Made by a program: the position numbers and the translations under genes. Below are positions 23,986 through 36,627 of a stretch of DNA of 64,000 nucleotides, piece after piece. The stretch is from Larix kaempferi (Eukaryota; Streptophyta; Pinopsida; Pinales; Pinaceae): contig BSBM01000299.1 in the NCBI GenBank assembly GCA_027924585.1, positions 31,844,501 through 31,908,500 on the forward strand, given 5' to 3'. Within the stretch, counting starts at the first letter, position 1, and every line of letters begins with the position of its first letter. The notes below the pieces were generated by a model. It was not told where the DNA came from. It was given only the letters and a program-made list of their open reading frames with translations, and did not search any database.

Positions 23986-24592
23986 CATCTGAGATTTGCA
24001 AGGGATTTGCAGGGGCGTGTTTTGGGCAAGTGAAACCAGTTTGGATGGTTCGAAGGGCATATTTTGGGCAGTTGAAACCAATAGCAAGGGCAGCTTTCCT
24101 TCACCTATATCCCTAAGCCGCAACATATCTCGTCTCAATTGCACAATTCTCCAGCATCGAACTCTCTTTCCGATTGGTGAGTCCCAATACGTTTCCCAAC
24201 TCTTGCTGAACAGTTACCTTAGCGGCCATTAATTTTTTTTCAATTCATTTACAGATTTGCAGGGGATTTGCAGGGCTGAGATTTGCAGGGGATTTGCAGG
24301 GCTGAGATTTGCAGGGGATTTGCGGGGGACGTGATTTGGGAAGGTGAAACCAGTTAGGATGGTTCGAAGGGCAGATTTCGGGCAGTTGAAACCAGTAGCA
24401 GCGACAGCTTTCCTTCACCTATATCCCTAGGCCGCAGCAGATCTCGTCTCAGCTGCACTTTGCCGATCTCGTCTCAGCTGCACAACTCTCCAGCATCGAA
24501 CTCTCTTTCCGATTGGTGAGTACCAATACGTTTCCCAACTCTTGCTGAACAGTTACCTTAGCGGCCATTATTTTTTTTTCAATTCATTTACG
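23986..24592 (+). repeat. Direct duplication of a promoter/5'-exon-like block
   Basis: Two copies (about 23990-24252 and 24305-24592) share GGATGGTTCGAAGGGCA, GGCAGTTGAAACCA, CTTTCCTTCACCTATATCCC and CATCGAACTCTCTTTCCGAT, with a near-perfect splice donor TTG|GTGAGT (GT at 24177 and 24516). They are separated by three copies of a 26-bp unit (AGATTTGCAGGGGATTTGCA, 24253-24330). The second copy has an additional internal duplication of GATCTCGTCTCAGCTGCAC. The CT-rich leader followed by a donor resembles a plant 5' UTR exon. A matching acceptor is at 28195. Confidence 0.7.
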
Positions 24593-27500
24593 AAAAAACT
24601 ATTTCTCCTATACCTACATGCCCACTAATTAGAAGGCTTCAGTCATGGAAACACAAGCTAATTAGAAGGCTTCAGTCTACTTCAATGTAAACATCTGTGA
24701 AGATCACTTTGAATGTGCTCTCTCTCATTGGTGGCTATTAGACTGGTAGAAATAATGTTGCAGATGCTCAAATGTTCTATTGATTCCAAAATGTGCCCTA
24801 CATGAAGAAAAGCAAGTCTTTTTTGGAAGAATCTCTTGAAGGCTTCCATTAAGAATGCAAAGGCTATATTGCAAATCGTTCTAGAGAGTGTAATCCAAAA
24901 TATAATCTAATTAGTGACTGTAGGTTGCTGCACTGCTGCAATACTAAAACCAAAGTGCGAGCTTAAAAGGGTACAGATCCTTCCAATCCTAATATGATGT
25001 GGGCCCTTAGTATTTTCACTGGAGGACATCGAAGAAAACCAACCACTTTGTTCTTAAATCACTATATGAAATTGCTGCAAATATAATGGCCACTTAATGT
25101 GTAGATGTTGATCCTGAATTTTAGATTAAGATGTAAGAAATTGAAATGGCTGTTTGAGATCACTGTACAAATTAAATTCCTTACTTAGATTTTAGTGTTG
25201 TGCTTGTTGAGTGCTTGAACCAAGGCATAGAACTCTATATAGTGAGAACAAGTTAAGCTTTTCTTGTGAAACAGCCTCTGAACTGTAAGCCATGGATGTT
25301 TTCCCTATTTGATAGAAAATCGTAGGGGATGTTGTGAAGCATCCATATCAATATCTAAGGATATATATTGGGAAGAGAAAGAGCTGGGGAAAAGCATAAA
25401 GCATCCTTGAACTGTTGAAAAGTTATGTTGCATGAGTTTCCTGTTGTATTTGATCATTACAAGTCTTGTCTTAGACTAGAATGCCATTCAATACATCAAA
25501 TGAATTTCCCAAGATGACTCCTGAATATGTTAGTAATCACTCACATGGAGATGGCTGGTACGTCCATAAACACCCCTATAGCCACCGAGTTTAATGTATT
25601 TGCTATGTATCAATGATCAGGACTTGTAGAATAAAATGGAAGCGGAGCCTCATGTAGCATGAGTAACAACTGGCTCCAAATGGCAATATACACTTTAGGA
25701 GAGAGTGGATACAGACATTAGAATCTCTAATAGCACATGTAAAACTCAATATGGCAAAAGATGAGATACACATAATGGGGAAATCTCTTCACCTTTGTAA
25801 ACCACAAAATCCAAAGCTATAAAATGCAAATACAGAGTAATACAAGATATCGAAAATGACTCTGGGAAATGGATCCAAATGCAGAACAACTCATGAAAAA
25901 TAACTACTCTACGGGTTTCTACTGAGGTCATTTGCTGCTATTTTCAGCCAAATGCATTCCTAGAACCACCTCAAAACTGCCCAAAATTGCTGACTAATGT
26001 CTTCTTCATCTTTAGGTAGCCCAGAAGTGCTGGTAATTAGCTCAGATTGTTTACCTATGGCTGTTACCCTTCTATATGAAACTTAAAGTCAAAGATGGTC
26101 ATTGTATTCAATGGTCCCAATGACCTACTTTTGTGGTCATTAGTTGGACATTAATAAAATTATCTTGTGTTATTTTATCTCTAATTTTCACAAATATGGA
26201 TTTATATGATGTTCAAGTTAAGGTGTGTGTAGCTTGATCTTGATTTATGCAATCCCTTTTATTGTCAAATTACGTCATAATAGTTGATATTCGAGGAAGA
26301 TATATTTCACCAAACATCTTTACAAGCTATTCCAATTGCATCTATGCGGCTTCAAGAGATAACACCTGTATTAAGTTTAAGCATATATTCCAGTCTTCAG
26401 GCCTAGTCTGAGTCAATTGTGTATATAATCTCAGTTTCTCTGTTTGCTCAACTTGAAAATGTAGCAATGACAATATGAAAACTCATTTGACTACCATTTC
26501 CATTTTGCATGATAGTATACTCTTTGTACATAAAATAAAAATCTAAATGATAACTTGCATTACTCAATATCAAGAGACCATTGCAAATATTTTACAAACA
26601 ACCAATGATTATATCTTCCTTCTCTCTTAAATCAACCAAAATCTACTCAATGTGAAGAGTTAATTTTTCCTCCATCTCAGCAAGATGGGTGATCCAATTC
26701 CCCACTTGAGTTTCATATCCGTCTCTAACATAGAATTCATCTCAATATTTTGAGTTTTTTGATAAGGGTAAGATTTAAACTTCAAAGAGTGGAGATAATC
26801 ATATATTTATCTTCCATTACATAAATTTCTACAACAATAGAAAGAGCATTGAAGTAAGACCAAGCAACTGCTATAGGACTAATATTTTTGTAGCTCAAAA
26901 GAGGGGTGGCTTCAAAGCCATGAAGATGTTGTAGATATGATATTTCTATAGTAGAAATTAGACAATCTTAAGGCCATGAAAAATTTGTTGCATATGTGAA
27001 TGTTCATTTCTTAGAATTGAACCTGAAACTTGGGCAAAATTGGCTAGCATAGAGAGGAATTACTTTGATTCATCCACAACTTAGGCATGAATATTTTTAG
27101 AGATCTTGATGAGATTCTCATGAGTAAATTGAACAACAAATGACTGGACATATAGGCAATTTGGACTATGAATTAGTGCTTCTCCTATAGTAATGGAAAG
27201 GGCAGCTTTAACATTAAAAAATTGCAAAAATCAAAGAATTCATGCTACTTTAAAGTTTAAACATCACAAAAAAATGATGCTAAGCAAAGCAATCTGGAGC
27301 TAAAATGAGGGTGCTTTCAAGTTGTGAATCTATTGGTGAAATTCATGCATGCAAACTCACCATCACATTCAAGTTGTGAGACTCTTCCTTGGCTACAAAT
27401 CTGTTGTAGTTGGAAATTCATATTGGGTCATGGATTTGTTGTAGCTACATGAAAATACACGACTGCCTATGTGAAAATAGCATAGATTCACCTACTCATA

Positions 27501-28195
27501 TTTATGTAGCATGATAGTCACTACATAGAGAAACCTTTAGGATGACCTAAGACACTATTATATCTCCAACCCATTTTAGATATAGGCATATAATGGGATT
27601 GATATTTGTAGAAACTTGGTAGATTGCAACAGCTTATACACCAACATTCTTGAGGCAGTCCTATGCCAGTATCTTCCACAGTCATATTCAACATTCATGA
27701 GTAGCATTTCATGGAATTATCAGCAGGTTTCATGCCATTAGCAGATCTAAGATTCCCTGAGGCTTAGAGGTTCACTGGCAGCAGATTAGATCAGCATTTG
27801 AAGTTAGGCTTAGCATTTAAAGTTAGGCTTAACTCTTCTCCCAAGGGTGCTGTAACTCTAACTCTAACTCTAACTTTTCTCCCGAGGGTGCTAAGACAAT
27901 GGAATTTTGTTTCTCATAGTGTTAGAGGTAGGTCAAGTGTGGTTTAGTGACTTGCTAGAAGTAATATTGAAATTTCAGTTCGCACATTTTCATGGAGTCT
28001 ACCATAATTTGCTCATTATATGTAAGTAATTTGGATAAATAGATCACATTTGTTAACTTCTATGGACCTTGCCATAGTAGAAAGGAGTATTTGCTAAACA
28101 ATTTGAAAGTTGTTGCCTTCACAAAATCCTTATTTGGAAGTTTTTTTAATAGAAATAGCATACTAAACATTTTTTATTTCATTTTTATGTTGCAG
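24593..28195 (+). other. Candidate intron, no gene recognised inside
   Basis: 3.6 kb between the second donor (24516) and an acceptor at 28191-28195. The acceptor is strong: TACTAAAC (28161-28168), a pyrimidine-rich tract, then TTGCAG. Inside there are only short frames, and a CTAACT microsatellite at about 27847-27880. If the neighbouring exons are real this is the intron; otherwise it is anonymous sequence of the TIR insertion. Confidence 0.35.
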
Positions 28196-28453
28196 AAATC
28201 AATGGCTCAACAACATCCCAGGATTGAGTTGAAATCAGTTGTGTTATACAACAAAACTGATGATGAAGGAAAATGGGTTTCGATGCTAATATATGTTGGG
28301 TCACGGGTAACAATGAAACTAGGAACAATTGGAAGCCATGGAATAAAAAAAAGGCATTTGCATGACATTAACATCCATTGGAAAGGCTTGGTGAAAGGAT
28401 TTAAGATGAGTAATGGACGAAAAAAAGTGGTAAAAGGATTCAAGAAACTATAG
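28196..28453 (+). CDS. Hypothetical 83-residue basic protein, candidate second exon
   Basis: The ATG at 28202 follows the acceptor by six bases and opens an 83-codon frame to TAG at 28451-28453. The longer open frame from 28091 reads through the acceptor and is unlikely to be the real start. The product starts MAQQHPRIELKSVVLYNK and ends in a lysine/glycine-rich tail with a repeated VKGFK motif (VKGFKMS, VVKGFKKL). I do not recognise a family. There is no signal peptide or membrane segment. The frame is intact although its surroundings are decayed, and it sits 3.7 kb downstream of the duplicated exon-like block. It may be a captured gene fragment or a chance frame. Confidence 0.3.
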   Translation, partial: KSMAQQHPRIELKSVVLYNKTDDEGKWVSMLIYVGSRVTMKLGTIGSHGIKKRHLHDINIHWKGLVKGFKMSNGRKKVVKGFKKL

Positions 28454-29516
28454 TAGTCCATTTATGACTATATTGTACCTATACTTTCTTCCAAAAAGCT
28501 GAAGTGTTTATACACTTTTAGTATATGTTTTTTTAAATTTCCTATGTATGTGTGTGTTCTTAGTTTTCTATTTAGTTTGGTTTAATACATGATTAACATT
28601 TAAATATTGCAATGAAATAGATGAAAATAATGTGGCTATTTGAACTTAAATAGTCTTGGTGCTTTCTAGAGGTATGTAAAATTATCAGGTACCACAGATG
28701 GCTTTTGTCTCAGCTAATGAAGGGTTTGGGGCGGTGATTTGTGTAAATTTCTGGGATTACACTAGAAATATATGACAATTTTAGGGCTGGAATGACTGTA
28801 GTAAGAAGTAGCAATGGCTTCCATTCAAACGAGACCACTGGCTTTCATTCATAAGCTGGATAATAGGCCAAAAAGGGCTTTCATTATACCTTGTTGTTCC
28901 TTCATTATCAGTTGTAGTTTGTGTTTATATGAATGTACAAAATTGCATTTCTAGCTCTGGTTATTTTTTGGGTTTTTCATATATATCATCAATTGGCAAT
29001 TAAACATTCTAAACTGAGATCATAATAATAAAAACTAAGGGGAGCCATAAGGGAAATATCCAAGCATTCTATTTTCAGCTGTGTTTGGAGGTTGCATGCC
29101 AAGTGTCCGACACCAAGAAATCCAACACCAAGAAATTTTCAAGAAATTTTATAGAGAATTTTACATGAAGTGAAAGAATAACTCCCTCATGTGTTGAAGT
29201 GAGAATTTTTCAAAGGGAGGACCTCCTGCAACGATGAAGTGAAAGAATAAATCCCTCCCATGCTTGAGGTCACCTCGTATACATATTTTTGTTGTTGTTG
29301 TTTCTGACATCAATTTCAATATGTACTATTATCTTGAGTTCTTTCTTTTTCCAATTAATTCCTCCCTGCATATGCTTTTATGTTGTCTGCCATGTTCATC
29401 TTTGTTGATAATATATTCAAGATGTTGAGACATAAATGGGACAACAAAATATGAAGTGGCAGCATTGATGATTGGATGTCTTAACTGATTAGTTCTTTCT
29501 TGTTATGATGGTATAG
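28454..29516. other. Stretch without recognised gene
   Basis: Possible 3' UTR of the preceding frame (several TTTTA and AATA runs), then anonymous sequence up to the AKR2-like fragment. Short imperfect duplications occur (for example, GAAGTGAAAGAATAA twice near 29170 and 29238). No coding similarity was seen. Confidence 0.4.
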
Positions 29517-29590
29517 GTATTGGAATGACCCAATGGTGCTCAGTAAGCTCGGGAAGGCTTTCCAAATGGGCATCTTAGGAGATATGTCAG
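29517..29590 (+). pseudogene. Fragment resembling an ankyrin-repeat protein AKR2 exon
   Basis: After an acceptor-like GTATAG, 29517 opens a frame reading YWNDPMVLSKLGKAFQMG. This resembles the YWNDPEVL-KLGEAMG segment that, in plant AKR2 proteins (cytosolic chaperones for chloroplast outer-membrane proteins), precedes the ankyrin repeats. The exon start falls in an Arg codon split by the intron, which is plausible. The frame ends at TAA (29623) after unrelated residues, and no other AKR2 exon was found nearby. It therefore looks like a captured or relic exon with a piece of intron. Recognition rests on memory of the family and one short motif. Confidence 0.45.
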
Positions 29591-31819
29591 TTTCCAAACA
29601 GTCTGCCATAAATAAAAGAGAATAAATGAATGAAGAGGCAGGTGCATCTTAGACCTTGAGAAGCAATCATCCAAACTTGAAGAAACAATGATAGTTGGGC
29701 TTCCAAATCTTGCTCAATGTATTCTCCATTTCTACTTTTGAGGGCAAAAACATAAATTTTAGGATAAAATAGCAGTCTCAGCAAGCAGAAATTTAGATGA
29801 ATTAATAAAACACAGCAAGGATCATTTTGTAATTAGTTTTCATGAGTAATGGAGCTCTAAATAAATTATGTGAGAGTCGAGCATTTAAGATCCAAATATT
29901 ATTTGTAATTTTGTACCTACCATCAATAAAATATAAGAGGCTGTTTCATTGTAAGTTACAGTGTTCTACATATTGTTTTCAAGCTTTTGTGGAATGTTGT
30001 GTCAAATTCATGTATCTTTATGAATATAATATTTTCTACGACATGCCTAATTCAAACTTAGCTTCTCTCTAGCATCATAATTCAATTTTCCTTTGCACTA
30101 TGGCTAGAGAAAATTGTTTTGAATGAAACCAACTATTTGAAAAACACTCGCCGATGTTTGGATTAATATAAATGAACTAAATTTGAGGATGTCCGCTGCA
30201 ATATATAAATTTGAGGATGTCTGTTGCAATATATGACTCGTTCACAACATCTATGTAAAAGGACTGAATGCAATCCCTTTCTGCATTGGATCTTCAAAAC
30301 ATTAAAAACTGGAAGTTATCTGCACATCCGGTAGCATTTCTGGAAATTGTTGTATTGAAGATGCTGGTTAAACCCTGGAAATAGTAACATCTTCAGATAA
30401 TAGTGACCAAGGGCCCTCAATATGGATAAGGGCCTATAAATTGACACAATGATTCATATCATTAAGTGCTATATGAACAACGGCCTGAATATCCATCAAA
30501 GGATTTATAGACATTAAGAGTTGGGTTGTGTCAAATACTGACAAAAGTACTAGTGTATTGTTTAAGTACTATGAACCAACAGACATAATTAAGAATATAA
30601 ACTGTGGACCATTTTAATAGATTGAATAATGGTGGAGATGTCATTCAGAATTAACCACTCTTCTCTTAATATGGTAGACCAATTTAAAATTTTCATATTG
30701 GACTGGGAAACAGGAGCTCTGTCACCTTACAAGCTTTTCCTGGAAATGCTAAGGCTGCCTGACACTTGCTGCCATGTGCTCTAAACAATCTGGGATGTGT
30801 GGTTGATTATTTTAATACTCTGCCTCCTGTCTTTTAAAGTTTGAATGCTACCCGATGATGTTGGTCAATTCCGGGATAAATTAAACGCTTTTGAGTTTAG
30901 AGCTTCAGCTATCACATGCACTCCAACTTAAAATTAATCTTCGACCTCATATTTCAAAGACTGAGAATGCTCTTGATTATTGTCTGGCTGTTAATTTTGT
31001 GTATCAAATCTGAGATAGAAGATATTTTGCCATTAAATTTGGAAATGCTATGCCACCAGGCCTCGATTCTACTTTCCAGCTAAATAATAAAAATCTTCAT
31101 GATCTCTATGCAAAATCAAGACTACTGCCAATTGTCATCTATTTACCAAAGGCTCGAGTGTTGTGTCACTGATTTCTGGAGTAATTTTTTAACATGTATT
31201 ATAACATCAACAAGAGTTAGACCATTTATGTCTCCTTTGAAGTGCTTGGTGTGTACACTATCTTTGGGGGCTGATGTGGCACTTTCCTTCAACCACTTGG
31301 ATTATCTGGGCTTGCAACTTCTCATTTGGTCACTGCTTTAAAATCTAGAACTGATATTTGACTAAATGTTTTTTTGTAGGAGGTGAATTTGGCGAATTTC
31401 TGAAAAAAAGACCTCAAAGAACCAACCGTATCTCCTAAACCGTGATAGCTGTGAAAAAATGGAGAGAGGGTTTTTTAGACAAGTCTGTGCTTGACAAAAA
31501 CCAACTATGGTTTTCAAAAATTCCTTTCCATCTCTTCAAAAACAATGCCCAAATTTTGTGACTAAAACAGGAAATCATTTACTGTTTAAATCTGAAAACA
31601 TGAGCTGTAAAGATTCATTCGAATCTGCTAAAGCATCAGACCTGTTGCAAAACTGAGGGAGGTTTTTGTTGCTGGGCTCGTTATTGACAAAATCCTCTTA
31701 CAGTTTTTCAAAATTCATCTCCAAATGTTCGTAAATGGTGTTTGAAATAAGTGACTAAAACAAAGTGCCATATAGATGCCAGAGAGATTGTGGGAAAGTG
31801 TTCCAATGGAATTCATAAC
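29591..31819. other. Stretch without recognised gene
   Basis: AT-rich interior of the TIR insertion. Short frames at 29842-30072 and 31099-31341 show no known motif. Near 30880-31120 a longer stretch can be read with few stops but was not recognised. An acceptor-like TTTTTTTGTAG lies at 31369-31379. Confidence 0.4.
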
Positions 31820-32650
31820 TCAGTTTCCAATGACACAGCTACAATGGAATATTTGTTATAGTAGATAGATTTTCCAAGTATGTGACCTTTGTGCCCACAA
31901 AGGTTCCTTGCAAGGATTTTTTTCAAGGATGTTGTGAAGTTATGGGGTATATCATTGAACATTGTGTTAGACGGAGACACACGATTCACTGGGTGGTTTT
32001 GGATAGAACTGTACAAACTTGCGGGAGATAGTTATTGATGAGCTTAAGTAATCATCCACAGACCAATAGGAATACAGAGCAGATCAACCATTTGTTGGAG
32101 AACTACATGAGACATTTCATGTGGGAAACCATATTGACTGTCTAGAGCTTTTATACTCAACACAATTTAGCTATAAATTGTAGAAGCGTTAAGCTATTGG
32201 TTGCATTTCATTTGAGTTAGCCACTAGGAAGTAGCTAGTGATGTTGCACATGTTATTGAAAAACTTGTATGGGAGAAACCCACCGTCCTTGTAGTTCGTG
32301 AAGGATTAGCAAGATAGGTTAGATAGGTCTCGTGTTTAGCTAAACAAGGCGATTAAGAAGATGAATTATTGGGTGGACTAGGGAAGAAGGAATTTGGAGT
32401 TTCAAGTAGGAATCAAGGTATTTCTCAAGTTGAGTAAGGATCAATTCAAACCAATGCCATGCATGTGTTATGCTTTATTGTGAAGGTATGAAGGACCCTT
32501 CAAAATGATAGAGAAGATAGGGGATGTTGCATACAAATTGATTCTTCCTAAACACCTAAGTTCCTTCCACCCAGTTTTTCACGTTAGTCAACTATGACCT
32601 TGAAAACTAAATGAATAATATCTTGGTAGAACAAGACCATCAAGGTTGCC
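31820..32650 (+). pseudogene. Gypsy G3 integrase remnant inside the TIR insertion
   Basis: With frameshifts, the translation gives a gypsy integrase core and C-terminus: VDRFSKYVTFVP, VKLWGI, LDGDTRFTGWFW (second catalytic Asp region), NHPQTNRNTEQINHLLENY (with the catalytic Glu region), then [19 protein letters not shown] and [10 protein letters not shown]. Many stops are present. The sequence differs strongly from G1, so it is an independent, older element of chromovirus type. It lacks its RT and 5' half here. Confidence 0.8.
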
Positions 32651-33330
32651 TACCATGATTCTAGATTGGCTAAAATGTGATTTGGACAAGGTGTTGGCTC
32701 GCTCATGTAGGAGAAGAAAAAAATATAGGAGTACTTCCTGGACCAATAGAAGAAGACATTTGGGAGAGAAAAAATCCTTTGTGCGAATATAAAGATAGGA
32801 TTTGGGAATTCAAGCAACAAAATCTTGGTTCTCTCATATGAGTGTTGGTAGGTTGATGCTAGAATGGCAATAGGTTGAGTGGGGGAGGATATGACTTCCT
32901 CACTCTCCAACAACCCTAGATGCCTTTCCCTATCAACATGGGCATGCTCAATAGACTGGAGCAACATCGCTACAGGGTTATATGGGAATGACCAGGTAAT
33001 TTGGTTCACAACAAAGGAGTTCATATGGAAAGTCGAGAAGTGGTTGAATGATTAAAAAATATTTCCGTGAAGAACAAGAGGCATGACTAAGAAGAGGAGC
33101 AAATCAACACTTGCAAAGTTTGTTTTAACCATCGACATAATCAACCAGATCGTGCATGATAGTGTGTCTACTTTACGATTGAAGGGGACTCAACAATTAG
33201 GACATTGTGAAGTTTTGTCCACATTACCTTGGATCACAGAGTGGGCATATCCACTTGGTGGATTTGATTACAAGAGTTCGGTAGATATAAAGGTGGAGGC
33301 AATTCAAGAGCAAAGGGCATCAACATAATC
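32651..33330 (+). pseudogene. Gypsy G3 chromodomain and 3' tail, degenerate
   Basis: Following the integrase C-terminus, a basic RRRKK run and an EYF-x-x-Q-x-KKTFG-like stretch (32700-32770) resemble a decayed chromodomain. A segment near 32870-32910 reads like the 3' coding end of related elements. An open frame at 33083-33328 (81 codons) follows; it has no recognised domain and may be a chance or unusual 3' extension. The antisense frame at 32650-33024 is a shadow. Confidence 0.4.
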
Positions 33331-36300
33331 CAAGTTCAAGGGTTTCAAGTTTTGCATTGAATGGTTGCTAATGTGACTAGAGATGTTGAAAAATGGGATC
33401 TATAGGTGATGAACACGTGGGGGGGAACAAGGTTGTAGGTATTCAAGGTGACAAAGGGGGTGAGCGATTCTCATACTTGTTTTTTTACTGTAAACATATC
33501 TCGTAAGTGTGTCAGATCCTCCTTTACATTGAGGTCATCGTCTTGTGCCATATCTCTCCCATTGTATTGTATTTTATACTTCTTCAGTAATAAATATTGA
33601 TGACACCTATCTTGGGTGCAAAACCTGTGTTGTATATTGTGCTTGGCATGTTATGTTATGTTGAATATAGATGGATAAGTATAATAAGGCACAAGTAAAC
33701 ACAAGTTGCATTAAGTCCACAGTTGGGAATGTGTTATTCATTAGGTGCAACTTGTAGGTCTAGCAAAGTTGTAGTCTAGAGTGGAGGTATGGGAATCCCT
33801 AGATGAAGAGGCATAGTCTGTCAACTAGTAGTCTCAGGTGGGAAACCCTCCATGACCAAAGTTAGGCAGTGTTGCATAACCATCAAATCAATCAAGCATG
33901 TTTTCAACATGAAGCTTTGGAGTTGTGACACAAGGCCTTATATTCTTGATCATCACAATGACTACTCTTCTATGTTTTCCCTGTAAAAGTAATCACTTTC
34001 TTGTATGTAAATGTGTATAACCCTTGGAACATATATCAAATTATTTCTTAGGAAAATCTTGTATGGAATGTCCACTTTAAAAGAACTGAGGATATCATAT
34101 GTGTAAAGAATTTGTTTGCCATATAATGTGATAGGAAAAATATATATCTTCCCTTTGGGTCAAAATATATAATCGTATATAGTTTGTATACTAGAAAATG
34201 TGATATGAACAATAGATATCTTCCCTTCAAGTTAAATTGTAAACTAGTTCACCCCTATAATACATGTGTATATGTCCTATATGGAGGTTTTCCCATATCT
34301 TAGAATGATGATGCTAACTTGAGCATTTGGGTTGATAGGCGTATCCTTAACTATGTTGAATCCAAATTCAATTGGGAATGTAAAATATTTTTCCACAATA
34401 ATAACAATTTCGTGGAGTTGTATTGTTTCTAGTGCTTCTCTTTGATATTTTAACTTATGTTAGGTAACCTATGCCATCTTTTATTCTCAAACACATATCA
34501 CAATTTGAGCTTGTCCCTTGATTTTCTTTGTAATATCTCTTAGAATTAGCTCCTAATAATCACAAATTAGAAGAGTTTTCATTATAGTTTTTCCTTTTGA
34601 TTTTATTAGAGTTTTCATTATAGTTTTTCCTTTTGATATTATTATCATTTGTGTCTTGTAGTGCATATTCAACTTTCTTTTTGCATTTTATAGTTAATAT
34701 TCATTTAGCTAGCAATATATTTTCTATTGGTATCTTCTATGATTGTGGTTTTATTGGTCAAATCATTTAGGATGATCCTTCAACATTCGTTTGTTTGTTG
34801 TTTATTATTATTATTCTCAAGGAAACATGTGAGGAAACCCAATGGATGCTTCCCTTCATTTATGATTGGATCTCCTCTATTAAACCCATCCATGTAAATT
34901 AGTGTGCCTCACCCACATGGATTTGAGCTAAGCCCTTTGGGCTTGAAACTAGCCAAATGCATGATAACCCCTCATAATTATCAATGCATCCTTTATCATT
35001 ATTGATAAAAACTTCACTATAATCATGTTGCAATTCTTTGCATATCTTTATTTTAACTTAGCACACTTGTGAGTCTTGTGATCTCTTAGACAACTTACAA
35101 TACAAATTATAACACTAAAACATGAATAAATGCATTAGTTAGTTGGATGACTCCATATGTAAAACTAACATGATTTACGAGATTGCTTCCTTCTAGGTAG
35201 AATGATTGTAGCACTTGCTTGTGGTACTCATCACACTCACACATCATTAATGCATAAAGAACACGTTGTTATGGGAGGCATAAGTGGGTGTGAAAATTAT
35301 GTTAATCTTGAACTGATCATACATTCTATTATGAATTATTTTTATTTTATTGATAATTAACCATATTATAATATATAATGTCTTTTATAATATATAATAT
35401 ATATTATAAAGATTAATAAATAACTTAACCATATTCTATTTATTTTGGAGGCTTAATATGTAACTTGAACAATTTTCCATTATCTTCTTTATCATAAAGA
35501 TTATTCTTTCTTAAACTTATCTCCGGTCCTTAAAATAAGAAGATAACATTTTTAACATCCTCTTGATTACGCAAGTATTCTTTAAGCTCTTGATAAACCT
35601 CCCATCCTAAACTTTGGCTTATGGATTGTTAAGGTGCAAGTCATATATAAATCAATATATTATCCTCTGCTCATCATTCACATGCTAAATTGGCTACAGT
35701 AAAATCTCGTTAATCTGAAAGTTTTTTTTTCAAGTAAATGAGTCTATCTTTTCCTCATCATTCATATATTGAAATTAATAAAGGTAAGATCAATTTAAGA
35801 TGAAGTCATATTTTATAATAGTCTTTGTTAGTTTACTTATAATGTTCATATGGTTAAAAATCAAACATTTGGGAATATTAATATTTATATTATTGTTCAA
35901 ATCTTTCCATATTTTATTTTGAAACTTGGAAGCTATATGGGATATCATCTTAATCATATTTTTGTAAGAGAACTATCTTTAAGAGGGCTTATGAATTGGG
36001 TATATTATTTTCCAAATCCATATTCAAAGATATTCAAAGTTTGGAAATCAATTAAGTTTTCAAAGAATAAATTAAGTTTTATATTTTTTTTTATGAGAAA
36101 CTTAACTATAACATTAATTTACAATAAAATAAATATATATGATTTTGATATTAATTTATCAATACAGATTTAATGAATACAGAATAATAATAGATTTAAT
36201 CAATAAATAATAATAATCATAATAATCATAATGTAATGTGGATTATAATATTATTATTAACATTTTACATGTAAATAAATTTTCAATTAAATTACATTAT

Positions 36301-36627
36301 ATTAAATTCATGAGAAAAATACTAAATATAAAAAAGTCAACATAAAATTAAAAAAATAGCTCTTAAAAATGTTTTTTATTATTTAATTTTATTTGCAAGT
36401 TCAAGACAAATAAATGCTAAAGGACAATAAATTTTTGGGAATTTACAATGAATCTTAGTCACATCAATGTAGAGTTATTTTATTAATTTTATTTCTAGTG
36501 AATTTTGAAAAGTAACTCAACCATGGTTATTTATATTGTGCATAGAAAATAGTGTGGGAGGTGACTTTTCATATATACCTACCCCATAAAACCCCAAACT
36601 CATAATATTTTAATATATCTCATATTT
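33331..36627. other. AT-rich stretch, possible G3 LTR, no gene seen
   Basis: A purine run GTGGGGGGGAA (33417-33427) could be a polypurine tract, with an LTR-like region after it, but no LTR boundaries can be proven. At 34050-34240 an ~85-bp segment is imperfectly duplicated (ATATCTTCCCTTTGGGTCAA and ATATCTTCCCTTCAAGTTAA). From 35300 to 36600 the sequence is extremely AT-rich. The 107-codon frame at 35850-36173 is composition-driven and not supported. Confidence 0.4.
34569..34642. repeat. Tandem duplication, 36-bp unit
   Basis: AGAGTTTTCATTATAGTTTT followed by TCCTTTTGATTTTATT is directly repeated with one or two changes. Confidence 0.8.

Noticed and set aside
32650-33024. 124-residue minus-strand frame
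   Set aside because: Antisense of the decayed G3 chromodomain and 3' tail; no motif of its own.
35850-36173. 107-residue Ile/Phe/Asn-rich frame
   Set aside because: Amino-acid make-up follows the extreme AT content; no conserved motif.
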